Source: Lotus japonicus (taxonomy: Eukaryota > Streptophyta > Magnoliopsida > Fabales > Fabaceae). Taken from it: 64,000 nt of DNA. This document shows positions 22,691 to 34,076 of this stretch, piece after piece; the stretch's first letter is position 1, and every line of letters begins with the position of its first letter. Location of the stretch: positions 80,120,292 through 80,184,291 of the forward strand of contig NC_080043.1 of NCBI RefSeq assembly GCF_012489685.1, given 5' to 3'. The translations under genes were made by a program, and so were the position numbers. The notes under the pieces are model-generated. The model did no database searches. It worked only from the letters and a program-made list of their open reading frames with translations, and had not been told where the DNA came from.

Positions 22691-23705
22691 CATTCCAACA
22701 GAACCCATAACCTCCTTTCACATTTGTTATTGAAAAACGTAAAAACCACATTCATTTTCTCTTTGAATGTGCGCCAACGGAGTTCTAACTGATAACAAAA
22801 CATGCTTATATGTTATGTTTTATCAGTTATGTCAAGTGTAAAATACAAGATATTAGAAACATGTACGCTCATGGCTTTAACTTAAGAAAAAAATGCATTT
22901 TCAAATTTTCTAAAATCTTTTCTTAGAAACTTTTGAAATATATTTTTAGTGTATTTTAAAAAATTTACAGATCAAGTCTCACATTACCTAGTGAGAATAA
23001 ATTATATAATTTTATTTTAAATCAGAAATTTATTTTATCATTTCTTATAAGTTTTAGTTTGATTTCATACTCATTATTTTGACTTAGTCTGTTATGGTGC
23101 AATTATGTAGACATGATCTCACATAGAAGCTGGAATTCACCACGTGGTAAAATTTAACGGAGATTAAAGAAACATAAGTTTACGTCGTCAAGTTCAAGTC
23201 AAGTTCAATGTTCATATTAAGTTCAACGGAAAAATTGTATTTGATGGATAGCTCATAAGGGTTGAGTGGGGTGAAGGGTCCCGGGTTCGACGGATAGTTC
23301 AACGGAAATTCCAATCCATACTTCCACTAACCATTTCTAATCTACCCGGCCACTATCAAAACTTACGCTTCTTGAGTCCCTCTGTCTTTTACTCTTCTTC
23401 TCCTTTTTATTTGGTGAATTGGTTTACAATTAAAAAAAAACTATTCTCGCATTTTTGACACCTGCATAATTCCAAGAAAAGTGTTAAATCCCAGAGATTT
23501 TGGTGCGCAAATAAATCCTTAAATTAGTTCTCCAACTTGTTTTTTTATGGGTAAATGTTAGTTGTTAGTAATATTAGTAAATTAGTCACTCTTCCAGGTT
23601 CGAACTCTAAACCCTTCACCCTTCATCCCACCCAACTCTTATGTCTCCCAACACATGTTCTTGACCTTGTATATATATATGCTGTTGTAGGTTTCTTTCT
23701 AATTA
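22691..23705. other. Spacer with possible tRNA-derived repeats
   Basis: Mostly AT-rich. The phrase GTTGAGTGGGGTGAAGGGTC with CCCGGGTTCGAC (about 23258-23290), and an inverted relative at about 23598-23640, contain B-box-like motifs that resemble SINE or tRNA-derived repeats. No complete SINE could be delimited. Confidence 0.3.
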
Positions 23706-23706
23706 A

Positions 23707-23975
23707 CTCCCTCCGTTCTTTATTAACTGTCCACTTTGAAGAAAAAAAAATTGTTCCTTTATACTTGTCCACTTAGAGTTTCAAGAGAGCATTAATTGAT
23801 GTTTTTCCAAGAAATACCCGTACAGAAACAATAAATGAAGAAAGATAAAATATATTTTAAAGGGTGATATAGGAAAACAAATAATACTTTTATGAAAATC
23901 AATATAATTAATTGCTTTCCTTAATTTGTGTGAACTTTCTCTTCCTTGACAGATAAATAAGAATGAAGGAAGTAC
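23707..23975. mobile_element. Stowaway-like MITE
   Basis: Starts CTCCCTCCGTTCTTTATTAA and ends GAATGAAGGAAGTA, the 'CTCCCTCCGTYCC' terminus widespread in plant Stowaway-type MITEs. The ends have diverged and the TA duplication is not clean. It abuts the truncated copia element. Confidence 0.6.
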
Positions 23976-23997
23976 TGTTTTGATTTTATTACTTGTT

Positions 23998-26505
23998 CCA
24001 ACTTGAACTGTTAAAAGCCAAATCAGAGGCTCGGGCCTCACTCCAAGCCTTTATCCTTTATGCTCAAAAGAGGTATAACTCCTTAGTAAAAATTGTTAGA
24101 TCAGATAATGGTGTAGAGTTTGCCATGACAGATTTTTACACACAAAATGGCATCCAACACCAGTTATCTTGTGTTGAAACTCCACAACAGAATGGTGTTG
24201 TGAAGAGGAAACATCAGCACATTTTAAACATTGCTAGAGCTTTAATGTTTCAGTCAAATCTGTCCATTTAATTCTGGTCTTTTGCAGTCATACATGCAGT
24301 GTATTTGATGAACATTTTGCCAACTAAAATTCTGAAGTTTTCTTCTCCTTTTAAGGTTTTGCATAACACAACACCAGATATCACAGGTTTAAGAGTTTTT
24401 GGATCCTTGTGTTATGCAACTACCCTTACTGCTCATAGAACTAAGTTTCAGCCTAGAGCTAGAAAGTGTATTCTTTTAGGACAAAAGGATGGGATAAAAG
24501 GGTATTTGTTGCTTGATTTGCACACCAGAGAGATATTTCTTTCAAGGAATGTCATATTTTATGAAAATTTGTTTCCTTTTCAAGCAAGTGACAAAGTTTC
24601 ACACCCTGACCTTCTGCATCTTCCTCCTCTTCCTACTTCCCTGAGTGACTCCCCTAGTAATCTCACTCCCCTGAGTGACTCCCTAGTGATCTCACTCCCC
24701 CTCAACCTGTTCCCCTAGAACTAGTAGAACCAGTAGCCATTTCACCTCTTCCTACCCCTGAGCTTATACCACATCAGATTCCATTGAGGCATTCCACTAG
24801 ACCAAAACAGAAACCTACATATCTTCATGATTACCATTGTAACATGGCTCATACTTCTTCTCAGGCTTCTACATCTTCTGGTATTTCTTATCCTCTTTCT
24901 GATTTTCTTTCATATGATTCATTGTCACCATCCCATAAGTCTTATGTCTTAGCTGTTTCTCAAAGTGTTGAACCAACCACATATGCACAAGCTGTCAAAC
25001 ATGAATGTTGGAGGCATGTTATGGATCTTGAGATTGCAGCTCTTGAAGGCACACAGACTTGGGTATTAACTGATCTGCCTTCTGGTAAACACCCCATTGG
25101 TTGTAAATGGGTGTATAAAATCAAGAGACATGCAGATGAGAGCATTGAAAGGTACAAAGCTCGGTTAGTAGCTAAGAGCTACACTCAACAGCATGGTCTT
25201 GATTATTTTGAGACTTTTTCACCAGTGGTAAAGATGACCACAGTGCGATTAGTTCTGGCTATGGCAGCATTAAATAACTGGCATTTGCAACAGTTGGATG
25301 TTAATAATGCATTTTTGCATGGTCATTTAGATGAGGAGGTCTACATGTCTCTTCCACCAGGATATAGGCCAAGTCATTCTGGACAAGTTTGCAAGTTGGT
25401 CAAGTCTCTATATGGGCTAAAACAAGCCAGCAGACAGTGGAATTCCAAGCTCACCTCCTCTTTAATCACACTTGGCTACACACAATCCAAGTCAGATTAT
25501 TCCTTGTTTGTTAAGCACACAGCCAACCATATTACCATCTTGCTTGTCTATGTTGATGATGTAGTATTGGCTGGAGATGATCTTGAAGAAATACAACATG
25601 TCAAACACATTCTGGATCAACAGTTCAAGATCAAAGACCTTGGAGCTCTCAAATTCTTTCTTGGTTTTGAAGTAGCTAGATCCAAGGAGGGTTTAATCTT
25701 GTCACAGAGAAAATATGCTCTGGAACTGATTGATGATGCAGGCATGTTAGCATGTCAACCAGTTACTACTCCAATGACACCAGGAACCAAGTTTTCAGCT
25801 AGCTCGGGCCAACCTTATTCAGACATTCTTGCTTATCGAAGGTTGATTGGTCGGCTACTCTATCTCACAAACACAAGACCTGATCTGTGTTTTGTTGTGA
25901 GCACTCTTAGTCAGTTCTTATCTAATCCTATGAACGAGCATCATGATGCTGCACTTAGAGTTCTTCGCTATATCAAACAACATCCTGGTCAAGGCTTATT
26001 CTTTTCTTCACCTTCAGCACATAAACTTACAGCATTTTGTGATTCTGATTGGGCATCATGTGTTGATACTCGAAGGTCAATCACAGGTTTCAACATCTTT
26101 TATGGTACTTCCTTAATTAGCTGGAAATCCAAGAAGCAGAGTACCATTTCCAGATCCTCATCTGAAGCTGAATATCGAGCAATAGCATCCACAACCTGTG
26201 AAATACAATGGCTCCTTTATCTGATGAAAGATTTACATAATCCTATGTTATCTCCTGTAGCTCTTTACTGTGATAACCTGTCGGCCATTCACATAGCTCA
26301 GAACCCCACATTTTATGAGCGGACTAAGCATATAGAAATTGATTGCCACTTGGTTAGGGAGAAAATTCAACAAGGGATCATCAAACTCATGCCAATTCCA
26401 ACTAATGCCCAACTTGCAGATCTGCATACCAAAGCACTTCATCCAACGCAGTTCAATCATCTTGTTTCCAAACTGAGTCTTAGAGACATATATGCCTCAG
26501 TTTGA
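23998..26505 (+). pseudogene. Copia pol: integrase (broken), RT and RNase H
   Basis: The integrase part has SDNGVEF, then QQNGVVKRKHQHIL, where the catalytic Glu of the DDE triad (normally GVVERKH) is Lys. A stop (TAA at 24269) follows after QSNLSI. A frameshift lies near 24680. There a 30-bp unit is tandemly duplicated and the second copy has lost one C, moving the frame by one. From about 24784 the RT/RNase H part is open for 573 codons: FSPVVK, LDVNNAFLHG, the catalytic YVDDV, then CDSDWASC, SEAEYRA and TKHIEIDCHLVRE of RNase H. The element can therefore no longer encode a working polyprotein. Confidence 0.88.
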
Positions 26506-26793
26506 GGGAGGGTATTGGAATTATTGTAATTTAAATTAGTAACTTGACTCACAAGTCAAGTCAGTTAGAGTTTGTTAGTTTGTTAGCAGTTAGTTAGAGT
26601 TTGTTAATAGTCAGTTAGAGTTTGTTAGAGTTCAGTTAGTTAGTTTTTCTTTATCTTTCACTGATTAGGAACTTGTATATAAGCTGTAATCTTCAAGCAT
26701 TGAATCTAAGAAGAATCATTCAATCAATTCATTGTTTCTAACACTGTATTCTGTAATAGACCTTTGAGGTCTCGTTATTTTAGGTTTGTTACA
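23998..26793 (+). mobile_element. 5'-truncated Ty1/copia retrotransposon
   Basis: Contains the end of integrase, RT and RNase H in copia order. A polypurine tract (TTTGAGGGAGGG, 26501-26512) follows, then a single 3' LTR of about 281 bp (about 26513 to 26793) whose first bases are TATTGGAATTATTG, where TGTTGG is usual. The 5' LTR, gag and protease are missing. The element starts abruptly in the integrase core. Confidence 0.85.
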
Positions 26794-26795
26794 CA
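26513..26795 (+). repeat. 3' LTR of the copia element
   Basis: Begins just after the polypurine tract and ends near GTTTGTTACA(CA). It contains short GTTAGAGTTTGTTAG-type tandem repeats (26560-26640) and a TATA-like TTGTATATAAGC at about 26672, consistent with the U3/R border. Confidence 0.7.
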
Positions 26796-27889
26796 TTGAT
26801 CAGGTCAAGCAGTGGAATATTTGAATTGCAATATACTGAAATTACAACTAGCTTGAGAACCTATTATATCAAAGTTGTAAATTAATAACCAGAAAGGTGT
26901 TATGTGATGGTTAAATCACATTGTCATTTAATAATGAGATTGAAGATTTAATCTTCGTCTAGGAGAATGAAACTCATTTTATTAATTGTTTAGTGCGAAC
27001 ATTTGCAAAAAATAGTCACTGCTATCAACAACGGATACCCTTTGCTTATAACAGCATATTCATTTAAAAGTTAAAACAGATTAAACGCTAAAACAGAGGA
27101 ACCTTATTGTCAAAATCTAAATCAAGAACATAATATTGAGTAAAAAATAAATTAAGGCAAAAACTGGACCCATTTTCTACAAGCATACGATTCCTGACCA
27201 CAAGCATCCCAATCGTTTTGATTACTAAAATTAAAACTGTGGTCTACATTGTGGGACTTTAGCATATTGCCAAACCATCATGCCTTATGCTTTGTTTTGG
27301 ACTGCTTCTTGTTCTTCGTTTGCTTTTGTCTGAATATATTACAGAAAATATATTACAACTTGTATATGATGCTCCGTACAACAAATGAAATTTAGGTTAA
27401 TTAATCCTGGCTATTTTTTTCTTTATTATTTTTTTTTACTTTTGAGTTCAATATAGCATCCCAGTGTGGTTGACACGTATGATTCTGTGGACCAATCATG
27501 ATGAAATCAGCATCAAATATCATATTCTAATGAAGGTTAGAATTTGGTAATTGGTTGAGCTTCCAAAAGCTGCTATTGGTTAAGCCTACACAACAGTTAC
27601 ATTCAGTTGCGTCTGCTCAATAAGATCAATTTATTTGTCTTTAGTTTTGATTTTAACGTGTCTATTTGGCAGTGATAAGACAAGCATGAAACATGCAATT
27701 CTACTATGGTTTTCTGTTAGCCTCCTCCTCCAACGTACATTCACATTGCATACAACTTTTCCAATGGGTGGATGTTGGTTGGAACATTGATGTCAAATTT
27801 TAAAACTGAAAAAATGATGCATGCTTGGATACCCATAAATTTATATGAGTGTAGGCTACAGTAGTGAGGTGTACCAGTAATACATGAAC
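26796..27889. other. AT-rich spacer
   Basis: No gene, RNA or paired terminal repeat is recognised. Confidence 0.4.
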
Positions 27890-27905
27890 ATTTAATATAA
27901 CAAGT

Positions 27906-27999
27906 TTTTTTTTTTTAGATAAGCCAAAGAATTGTATTCAAAACTAGCACAAGGGGTGCTAGACTCAAATACAAAAGGGAGAAGAAAAGAGATGACTAG
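27906..27999 (-). mobile_element. 5'-truncated LINE tail, minus strand
   Basis: A T-run (27906-27915) followed by GATAAGCCAAAGAATTGTAT on the plus strand is, in reverse, a short LINE 3' end with a poly-A tail. It is flanked by a 16-bp direct repeat ATTTAATATAACAAGT (27890-27905 and 28000-28015), the long target duplication expected of LINE insertion. Only about 94 bp remain. Confidence 0.6.
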
Positions 28000-28309
28000 A
28001 TTTAATATAACAAGTGATGACTAGATTTTTTACACTATTTACGTTATCACTCCACCTAAATTTTAGCTTACTAAATATGTCCTACCCTTTTTAATAATTA
28101 TGTACGTAAAACACAGTGATTCCCAATTCCCAGACCCATCCACCCCCAATCCATCATCAACAGTAATCCCCAAACCACCCATAACCAATACTAAGAATCA
28201 AATTCCAGCCAAACCACCTCTTCATCACCGTACAATACTTTAATCCCTCTTTCACACAGAGAGGGAGATTTGCCATGTCAACCTTGAAGGAGATTTCTGA
28301 AATTTCTGG

Positions 28310-28625
28310 CATGGAAGAATCAACGAGACACCACCCCTTGCAACAACAACTGGTACGACGTCAAATGCGACCGCCACGACACTCGACCTCTCCGACACCA
28401 ACATCGCTGGCCCATTCACTGCGTCGATCCTCTGCCGCCTCCCTAACCTCACCTCCATCAACCAAACCCTCCCGCTTCACCAAATCACCCTCTGTAAGAA
28501 TCTCATCCACCTCGACCTCTCTTAGAATCTCCTCACTTGAACGCTCCCGAAAACTCTCCCGCTCCTCCCTAGCCTCTGCTACCTCGACCTTACCGGGAAC
28601 AATTTCTCCGACAACCCGTTTTATC
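28310..28625 (+). pseudogene. HAESA/HSL-like LRR receptor kinase N-terminal fragment
   Basis: Across shifting frames the DNA encodes NNNWYDVKCD, then LDLSDTNIAGPFTASILCRL, PNLTSINQTLPL, LCKNLIHLDLS and finally TLPKTLPLLPSLCYLDLTGN. This follows the start of the LRR domain of HAESA/HSL1 receptor kinases (peptide receptors for abscission and development), from the 'CxWxGVxC' motif into the first repeats. At least two stops and several frame changes break it, and no kinase follows. The continuous 197-codon ORF across this stretch is in the wrong frame and is not a gene. Confidence 0.72.
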
Positions 28626-28639
28626 TGGGTCGGATTCCA

Positions 28640-28870
28640 CCGCCGCGGTGGCAGTGGTGATGCTGAGTGGCTTCTTAGATCTGGTGTTTATGCAATTTTT
28701 TGTAACGTTCTAACCCTCCGCCGCCGCGGTGGTTGGACGGAGATGAAGACGTCCGGAGGTTGGTCGGTGGCCGGAGTTCGAAGGGAGGTGCTGGGAGGAG
28801 AAGAGAGTGGAAGAGGCATACGTGCACCAGAAGGATTGAATTCGAAAAACAGAAGGTTCTGGGGTTAGTT
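28640..28870 (+). other. GC-rich stretch after the LRR fragment
   Basis: Contains CCGCCGCCGCGGTGG and similar words twice (about 28638 and 28719). It may be part of the same captured segment. No recognisable protein. Confidence 0.3.
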
Positions 28871-30920
28871 TATAATTACAATAAATCTATAGGGTTGATT
28901 TAGAGTTTAAAGAAGTCCGTCATATTATTATTAAATAATCCAAGTGTAATTTTTCTATTGGTACATGTCACTCCTGTATTTGACCTTGAATTTTTTTGCT
29001 TGTACCAGAGGAAATGCCTGAAAAAATATTTTAACTGTCATTATTACCCTTGTTACTTTTGCATATTGGCATGTGAGTTTATATGATTTTCATAATTTTC
29101 TCTTGGCCTAATTGTACTTTTAATCTTTCACTTTAAATAAATGTGTAAATATAGTTCCTAAACTTTATAAATCGCAGTTATGGTCCTCACGTTTATTGTT
29201 GTTTGTAGTTTGGTCTTGCCTTCTATTTCTATCCAAATACTATCGTTTTAAGCTTTAAAAACCAATTAAAAGTGAAAAACTTATAAAATCCATTTTTTTT
29301 TCATCTTCTTCTTCCATCATCTTCATCATCTTCTCATATGCAGCTCGTAAGTGTACAGTACGCTCGAGGTAATATATAAGGTTGTCGAAGCACATGGATT
29401 GTGAGAAATACCAATTCACGAAAAGTAATAGTTGTTTAGAATACAAGAAAGTAAAAGACAGTATATATTTGGTTTGGAAGTGAACTAGTTTCAGAAGCAA
29501 AGAAGAGATTATGTTTAAAGACTAGCACTTAGGTTTAGTTTCACCAAAACGAGCCATATGTTTTAAGTAAATGAGAGTATATGAAGTTCATGGAATTCAT
29601 TCTATGGTTGGTCTAGCCTAAGTCTTTAGATGTTGATTCCTCAAGTCAAATAAAACTTTCAATCAAATCTAATTAGTCGAATTCTTTAGTACCTATGATT
29701 AATTCAATTAAAGATGAAAGTTTTTATCAGTCCACCAACTATTAGTCCCTACCCTTATTCCTAAGGCGCAATCAGCCGATCAATCTAATCTGAGGTCCCT
29801 TATTCTAAACCAAACTTCTATTTGTTGAAAAGAATAACTTAAGTAACTTGCATGCATTCAAGCTAATATTAAAACATGGATATAGATTCATAGAAGAAAA
29901 CCTTACTTCATAAAAACTTAGAAACTAAAACATAACAATGCCAAAGATTCACATCCCCAGGTGCTAAAAGAAAATTAGACAAGCATGGCTAAGAAAATAA
30001 GCTGATGGGGCACGCATGTGCGTGCCACTTCTGCACGCACATGTGGCACGCACATGCGTGCTATAATGTCAAGCCACTGACCTGGCACGCATGTGCCTGT
30101 CATATATGCTCGCACATGCAACCATTTCTCACCAAGAATGCCAACCCACTGTCCATATACGAATGAGCGTGCCATACGTGCACCTTGCCCACTTTAATGC
30201 TCTTCATGGGCTTCAATAGCTCTATTTCTCTTTGTTGTTCAATTCTGAAACTCCTTGGCCCTTGATTCCATTGCTCTTCCATCATGAGCAATTAATGAGG
30301 GTTGCACACTAAACACACCATCAAGCCATCTTTGTAATCACAAAACATCATTCTCATGCACATAAAGACATTGAAACTCAACTAATCATTAAGCACATGT
30401 TAGAATTATATATTTCCCATCTTGCCCTCAATTCCTCTAACATGCTAGACCATAAGACCTTGACTAAAATGCAAAAAAAACTATCTTAAGGACTAAAAGT
30501 GAATTAAAGACTCAAAAAGCACTAATTTTTTATCATCATCTTCCCCCATAATAAAAATAAATAAAAACCCAAAAATTGAAAAAAATCATCTTCATCCCCA
30601 TCATGTTCATCCCCTTCTTAAAAAATACCATGAAATGTTTCAAAATGGAGAAAAGGAAAAGGCCAGAAACGACATTAACAAAATCAAAAAATAATAAACT
30701 TTGACAGACAAGAACCAACCCAAAAAGTAGCAACTTGCACCCGTTCTTCCTAGCATCCACCTCACGTTCTTCATCTTCCTCCACAACGAAGACATTGAAA
30801 TGTTCAGAATTGTTGTGTCGGCAACATCTCTTTCCACTTCAAACCTAAAGCCTCCACCAACCCTTATCCTTTTTCCCTTCAAAGTTTGTACCTTTGATTT
30901 TTGTAGCCTAAACAAACATT
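28871..30920. other. Unclassified repeat-like region
   Basis: No gene is recognised. At 30008-30175 lies a cluster of CACGCATGTGCGTGCC-like words in both orientations (short, partly palindromic repeats). 29255-30480 reads like the interior of a dispersed plant retroelement, but no RT, PBS or LTR pair was found. Confidence 0.35.
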
Positions 30921-31037
30921 CATGCCCAATAGTTGTTATTCCTTCTCTTCTCTTTCACTCATCACCAGGTATCACCAACACATGCTATCTAGAGATAGAG
31001 AGGGAAGGTGGATCCAAACTCCAAAATCCAAAGCCGC

Positions 31038-31384
31038 CCTTCATGCCCATGCACCGCCCTCGGCTTCGCACACCATGACTAGTTTGTGTGGGGATCATGG
31101 AGCTCTACACGACTTAGAGAGAATTGAAGAACCGAGCAAGGTGTTCGACGAAATGCTCTACAACATCTAGCTAGTAGCAATCGATAATGCTTTTTATGCA
31201 TCTCCACAAGCTAAGAAAATCCCTTCATGCCCATGTACTCTTCGCACACCATGACTAGTTCGTGTGGGGATCGTGGAGCTCTACACGACTTAGGGAGAAT
31301 TGAAGAACCGAGCAAGGTGTTCGACGAAATGCTCTACAACATCTAGCTAGTAGAAATCGATAATGCTTTTTATGCATCTCCATT
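31038..31384. repeat. Tandem duplication, about 182-bp unit
   Basis: The segments 31038-31219 and 31221-31384 are near-identical. Each runs from CTTCATGCCCATG through ACACCATGACTAGTT, GGAGCTCTACACGACTTA and AAGGTGTTCGACGAAATGCT to GCTTTTTATGCATCTCCA. The first copy has about 17 extra bases near its start. A reading frame in each copy gives SKVFDEMLYNI, which resembles the 'A(R/S)KVFDEM' motif of PPR proteins. That likeness is weak evidence for a PPR pseudogene. Confidence 0.75.
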
Positions 31385-31589
31385 TCTCATGATGGTCATA
31401 TTACTATTAGGTGAACAACGTGTGTTCTGAAAGAAAACCAGTCATAATATAAGCTTAAGGTACCCTTATCATTGGCACTAAAAAGGTAAAGAATGACTAA
31501 ATTACTCCTGATCTACAATAGCTAATCATCATAAGACAATTAGGAGACTATAATCAACTAGGTTGAAAAGGCGTCGAATCAGGATGATA

Positions 31590-32711
31590 AGCTCTTGTGT
31601 TGCTTGAGCCCCAACTTCATTTCTTGGTGGTCCAAGAAGCATCCACTAGTTGGTCAATAAAGCATGGAAGCTGGATACCACAACCTTGCACTTACTACCA
31701 CCAATGTTTTCAACATTTGCATCAACTTGCAGATAGTATGATCCTATGAGTTTCCCTTCATGTCGTTCCTAGCAAATTTGTTTGTTGGTACTCGCTGACT
31801 CAATATCTCCTTGAGACATTAACTTGCATCGACATGCTGCCTTGTGTCTCAAATTGTAAATCACGACGATACATAGCAATACCGCATTTGTTGCACCTAT
31901 ACATACACATGTCGACATACGAGAACAAGATTGTTCTGGTGTTGATGTTTGTGATGGCAATGCTTGGGATGTAGTGCAAGTTCCACCATTATATTGTCCT
32001 TCACACAAACACGTAAATGAATTTACTGTAGAGATATTATTTGCATGCGCCACCATCTTTTAAGTAACTATAACCACTATTTTTGTGTGCAGTCCTCTTA
32101 GCTGCAAGTTCTTCCTCTAGAACATATTCCACTGTCCAGATACTAGTAGTTGAACTTTTGAAAGCGTCCTTTAGTCTTGGAATTGTGATTTTTTTTGTAG
32201 TGCATATCAGCAAAATACAGTACCACATCTTTATAAGACATAAAGTGTCCTTCATGATTGTGACCATTTGTCATTCATTTGAAGTTTATAGAAGGAATTA
32301 ACTTGAGAGCAGACTTGTGAGGTAAGAGACCACAATCATATAGCTTTATATAGTTCTTCGCTGAAAGTATAGCTAAAGACATCCAAATCCAATGTCACAC
32401 TTTGTTCTATTCAGGACAAGTGTCATCCAACTCCAATATTTGTATGACCTTATTTTTTAAAATTTCAAATTCCTGATTAATATCAAGAATCTGAAATTTC
32501 CGAGACTTTATTTCGATGATGACCCTGTTCTTCTCAAAATTGAGTTCAAATGAAGGGTGTCCACAATATGACGGTTGGTAGTTATTCCTAAAGGGATAGC
32601 TAAAGTTAACAAGATTGTGATAACTGAAGGGCGAGCAAGGGTCAGTATCGCTCACAACTTTTATTAGAAACTAGAAAAAGAGAAAGGAAATTATATAAAC
32701 AGTAAGAGCCA
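31590..32711 (-). pseudogene. LRK10L/WAK-type receptor ectodomain pseudogene, left arm
   Basis: From ATGGCTCTTACTGTT (ATG at 32709-32711) leftward: a signal-peptide-like start broken by a stop, the GUB_WAK_bind domain (DTDPCSPFSYHNLVNFSYPF, then PSYCGHPSFELNFE and DDTCPE), and after more breaks a WAK-associated region (TIPRLKDAFKSS, then GYSYLKDGGACK and FTCLCEGQYNGGTC). A membrane-segment-like stretch (NAVLLCIVVIY) follows. In intact LRK10-like kinases these bind cell-wall or unknown ligands outside the cell and precede a kinase domain, and none is seen here. Several stops and lost cysteines (Cys to Tyr in YSYLKDGG) mark it as dead. It is one arm of a head-to-head inverted duplication. Confidence 0.8.
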
Positions 32712-32901
32712 TGTTGCACAAAAGGAAGAGTTGATGTTGCATTTGTGAAAAATGGTGAATGAAGAAGTGATTAATGATAGTTTATAAACAGGATATGCTT
32801 GTATAATGAGAGGTGGCAACCATCATTAATCACTTTTTCATTCACCCTTTTTCACAAATGCAACATCAACTCTTCCTTTTGTGCAGCATGGCTCTTACTG
32901 T
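32692..32901. repeat. Palindromic junction of the inverted duplication
   Basis: The left side (AAGAGCCATGTTGCACAAAA) and right side (TTTTGTGCAGCATGGCTCTT) are inverted copies that continue outward into the two ectodomain pseudogenes. The arms begin about 25 bp either side of a centre near 32793. Both copies keep the ATGGCTCTTACTG start, so they point away from each other from a shared former promoter. Confidence 0.85.
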
Positions 32902-33850
32902 TTTAATAATTTCCTGTCTCTTTTTTTCTAGTTTCCAATAACTATCGTCAGTGATACTAACCCTTGCTTGCCCTTTAGGTGTCGCAATCTTGTAAACCTT
33001 ACCCTTTATGAATAGCCTCCAACCGGCATATTGTAGGCACCCTTTATTTGTACTCCATTGTGAGAAGAACAGGGTCACCATTAAAATAAAATCTCATAAA
33101 TTCCAAGTCCTAGACATTAATTAGGATTGTGAAATTTTTAAAATTAAGGCCATACATGTATTGGAGTTGGGTGACACTTGTCCTGAACAGAACAACAGTG
33201 TAACATTGGATTTGGCTGTCTTCAGCTATACTTCCAACGATGAACTATATACCATGCTATATGGTTGTGGTCCCTTACCTCACAAGTCTGCTCTCAAGTC
33301 AACTCCTTCTATAAACTTCAAATGCATGACAAATGGTCACAATCATGAAGGACACTTCATGCCTTTTAAAGAAGTTGCTGATATGCACTACAAAAAAAAT
33401 GACAATTCCAAGACTAAAGGATGCTTTCAAAAGTTCGGTTACCAATAACTGGATAATGAAATATGTTATAGTGCAAGGACTTGAGGTTAAGAGGAGGACT
33501 GCACACAAAAGTAGTTGTGATAGCTGCTTAAAAGATGGTGGCGCATGCAGATATAAATCTACAGTAAATTTATTTACGTGTATGTGTGAAGGACAATATA
33601 ATGCTGGAACTTGCACGAAATCCCAAGCATTGTCATCACAAACACTAGCACCATAACAATCTCGTCGTCGTATGTTGACAGGTGTATGTATAGGTGCAAC
33701 AATTGTGGTATTCTTATGTATCGTCGTTATTTACAATTTCGAACTCAAGGCAACATGTCGAGGCAAGTTAATGTCTCAAGGAGATATTGAGCCGGTGAGA
33801 AAAAGTAACCAACAAAACGAAGATACTATGATGAGAACAAGACCAACATG
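32889..33850 (+). pseudogene. LRK10L/WAK-type receptor ectodomain pseudogene, right arm
   Basis: Starts ATGGCTCTTACTG at 32889 and repeats the left-arm order: a disrupted GUB_WAK_bind part, GDTCPEQNNSVTLDLAVFSY, NDELYTMLYGCGPLP, FKCMTNGHNHEG, EVADMHYKKND, then TIPRLKDAFKSS, CDSCLKDGGACRYKSTVNLF and TCMCEGQYNAGTC. Here the CDSC and CMC cysteines are kept, unlike in the left arm, so the two arms have decayed separately. Stops and frame changes between segments exclude a functional product. No kinase domain follows. Confidence 0.8.
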
Positions 33851-33883
33851 AAGGGACACTCACAGGATCATACTATCTGCATG

Positions 33884-34076
33884 TTGACACTTGTCCTGAA
33901 TAGAACAACAACGTCACATTGGATTTGGTTGTCTTCAACTATACTTCCAACGACGAACTATATATCATGTTATATGGTTGTGGTTCCCTACCTCACAAGT
34001 CTGCTCTCAAGTCAACTCCTTCTATAAGCTTCAAATGCATAACAGATGGTCACAGTCATAAATCATGAAGGTGGGC
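33884..34076 (+). pseudogene. Third partial ectodomain copy
   Basis: A further copy of the middle segment (GACACTTGTCCTGAA, AACTATACTTCCAACGACGA, CACAAGTCTGCTCTCAAGTC) lies directly after the right arm. It is cut off at about 34076, where the truncated 5' LTR of the next element begins. Confidence 0.75.

Noticed and set aside
28275..28868. 197-codon ORF as a gene
   Set aside because: The readable HAESA-like protein lies in other frames of the same DNA. The long ORF has low-complexity Ser/Arg composition and no homology that I know.
30000..30180. CRISPR-like array
   Set aside because: Repeats are irregular, partly palindromic and in a plant nuclear context, with no spacers of constant length.
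31038..31384. Functional PPR gene
   Set aside because: Only one motif-like phrase per unit, followed by a stop. The likeness is too weak for a call.
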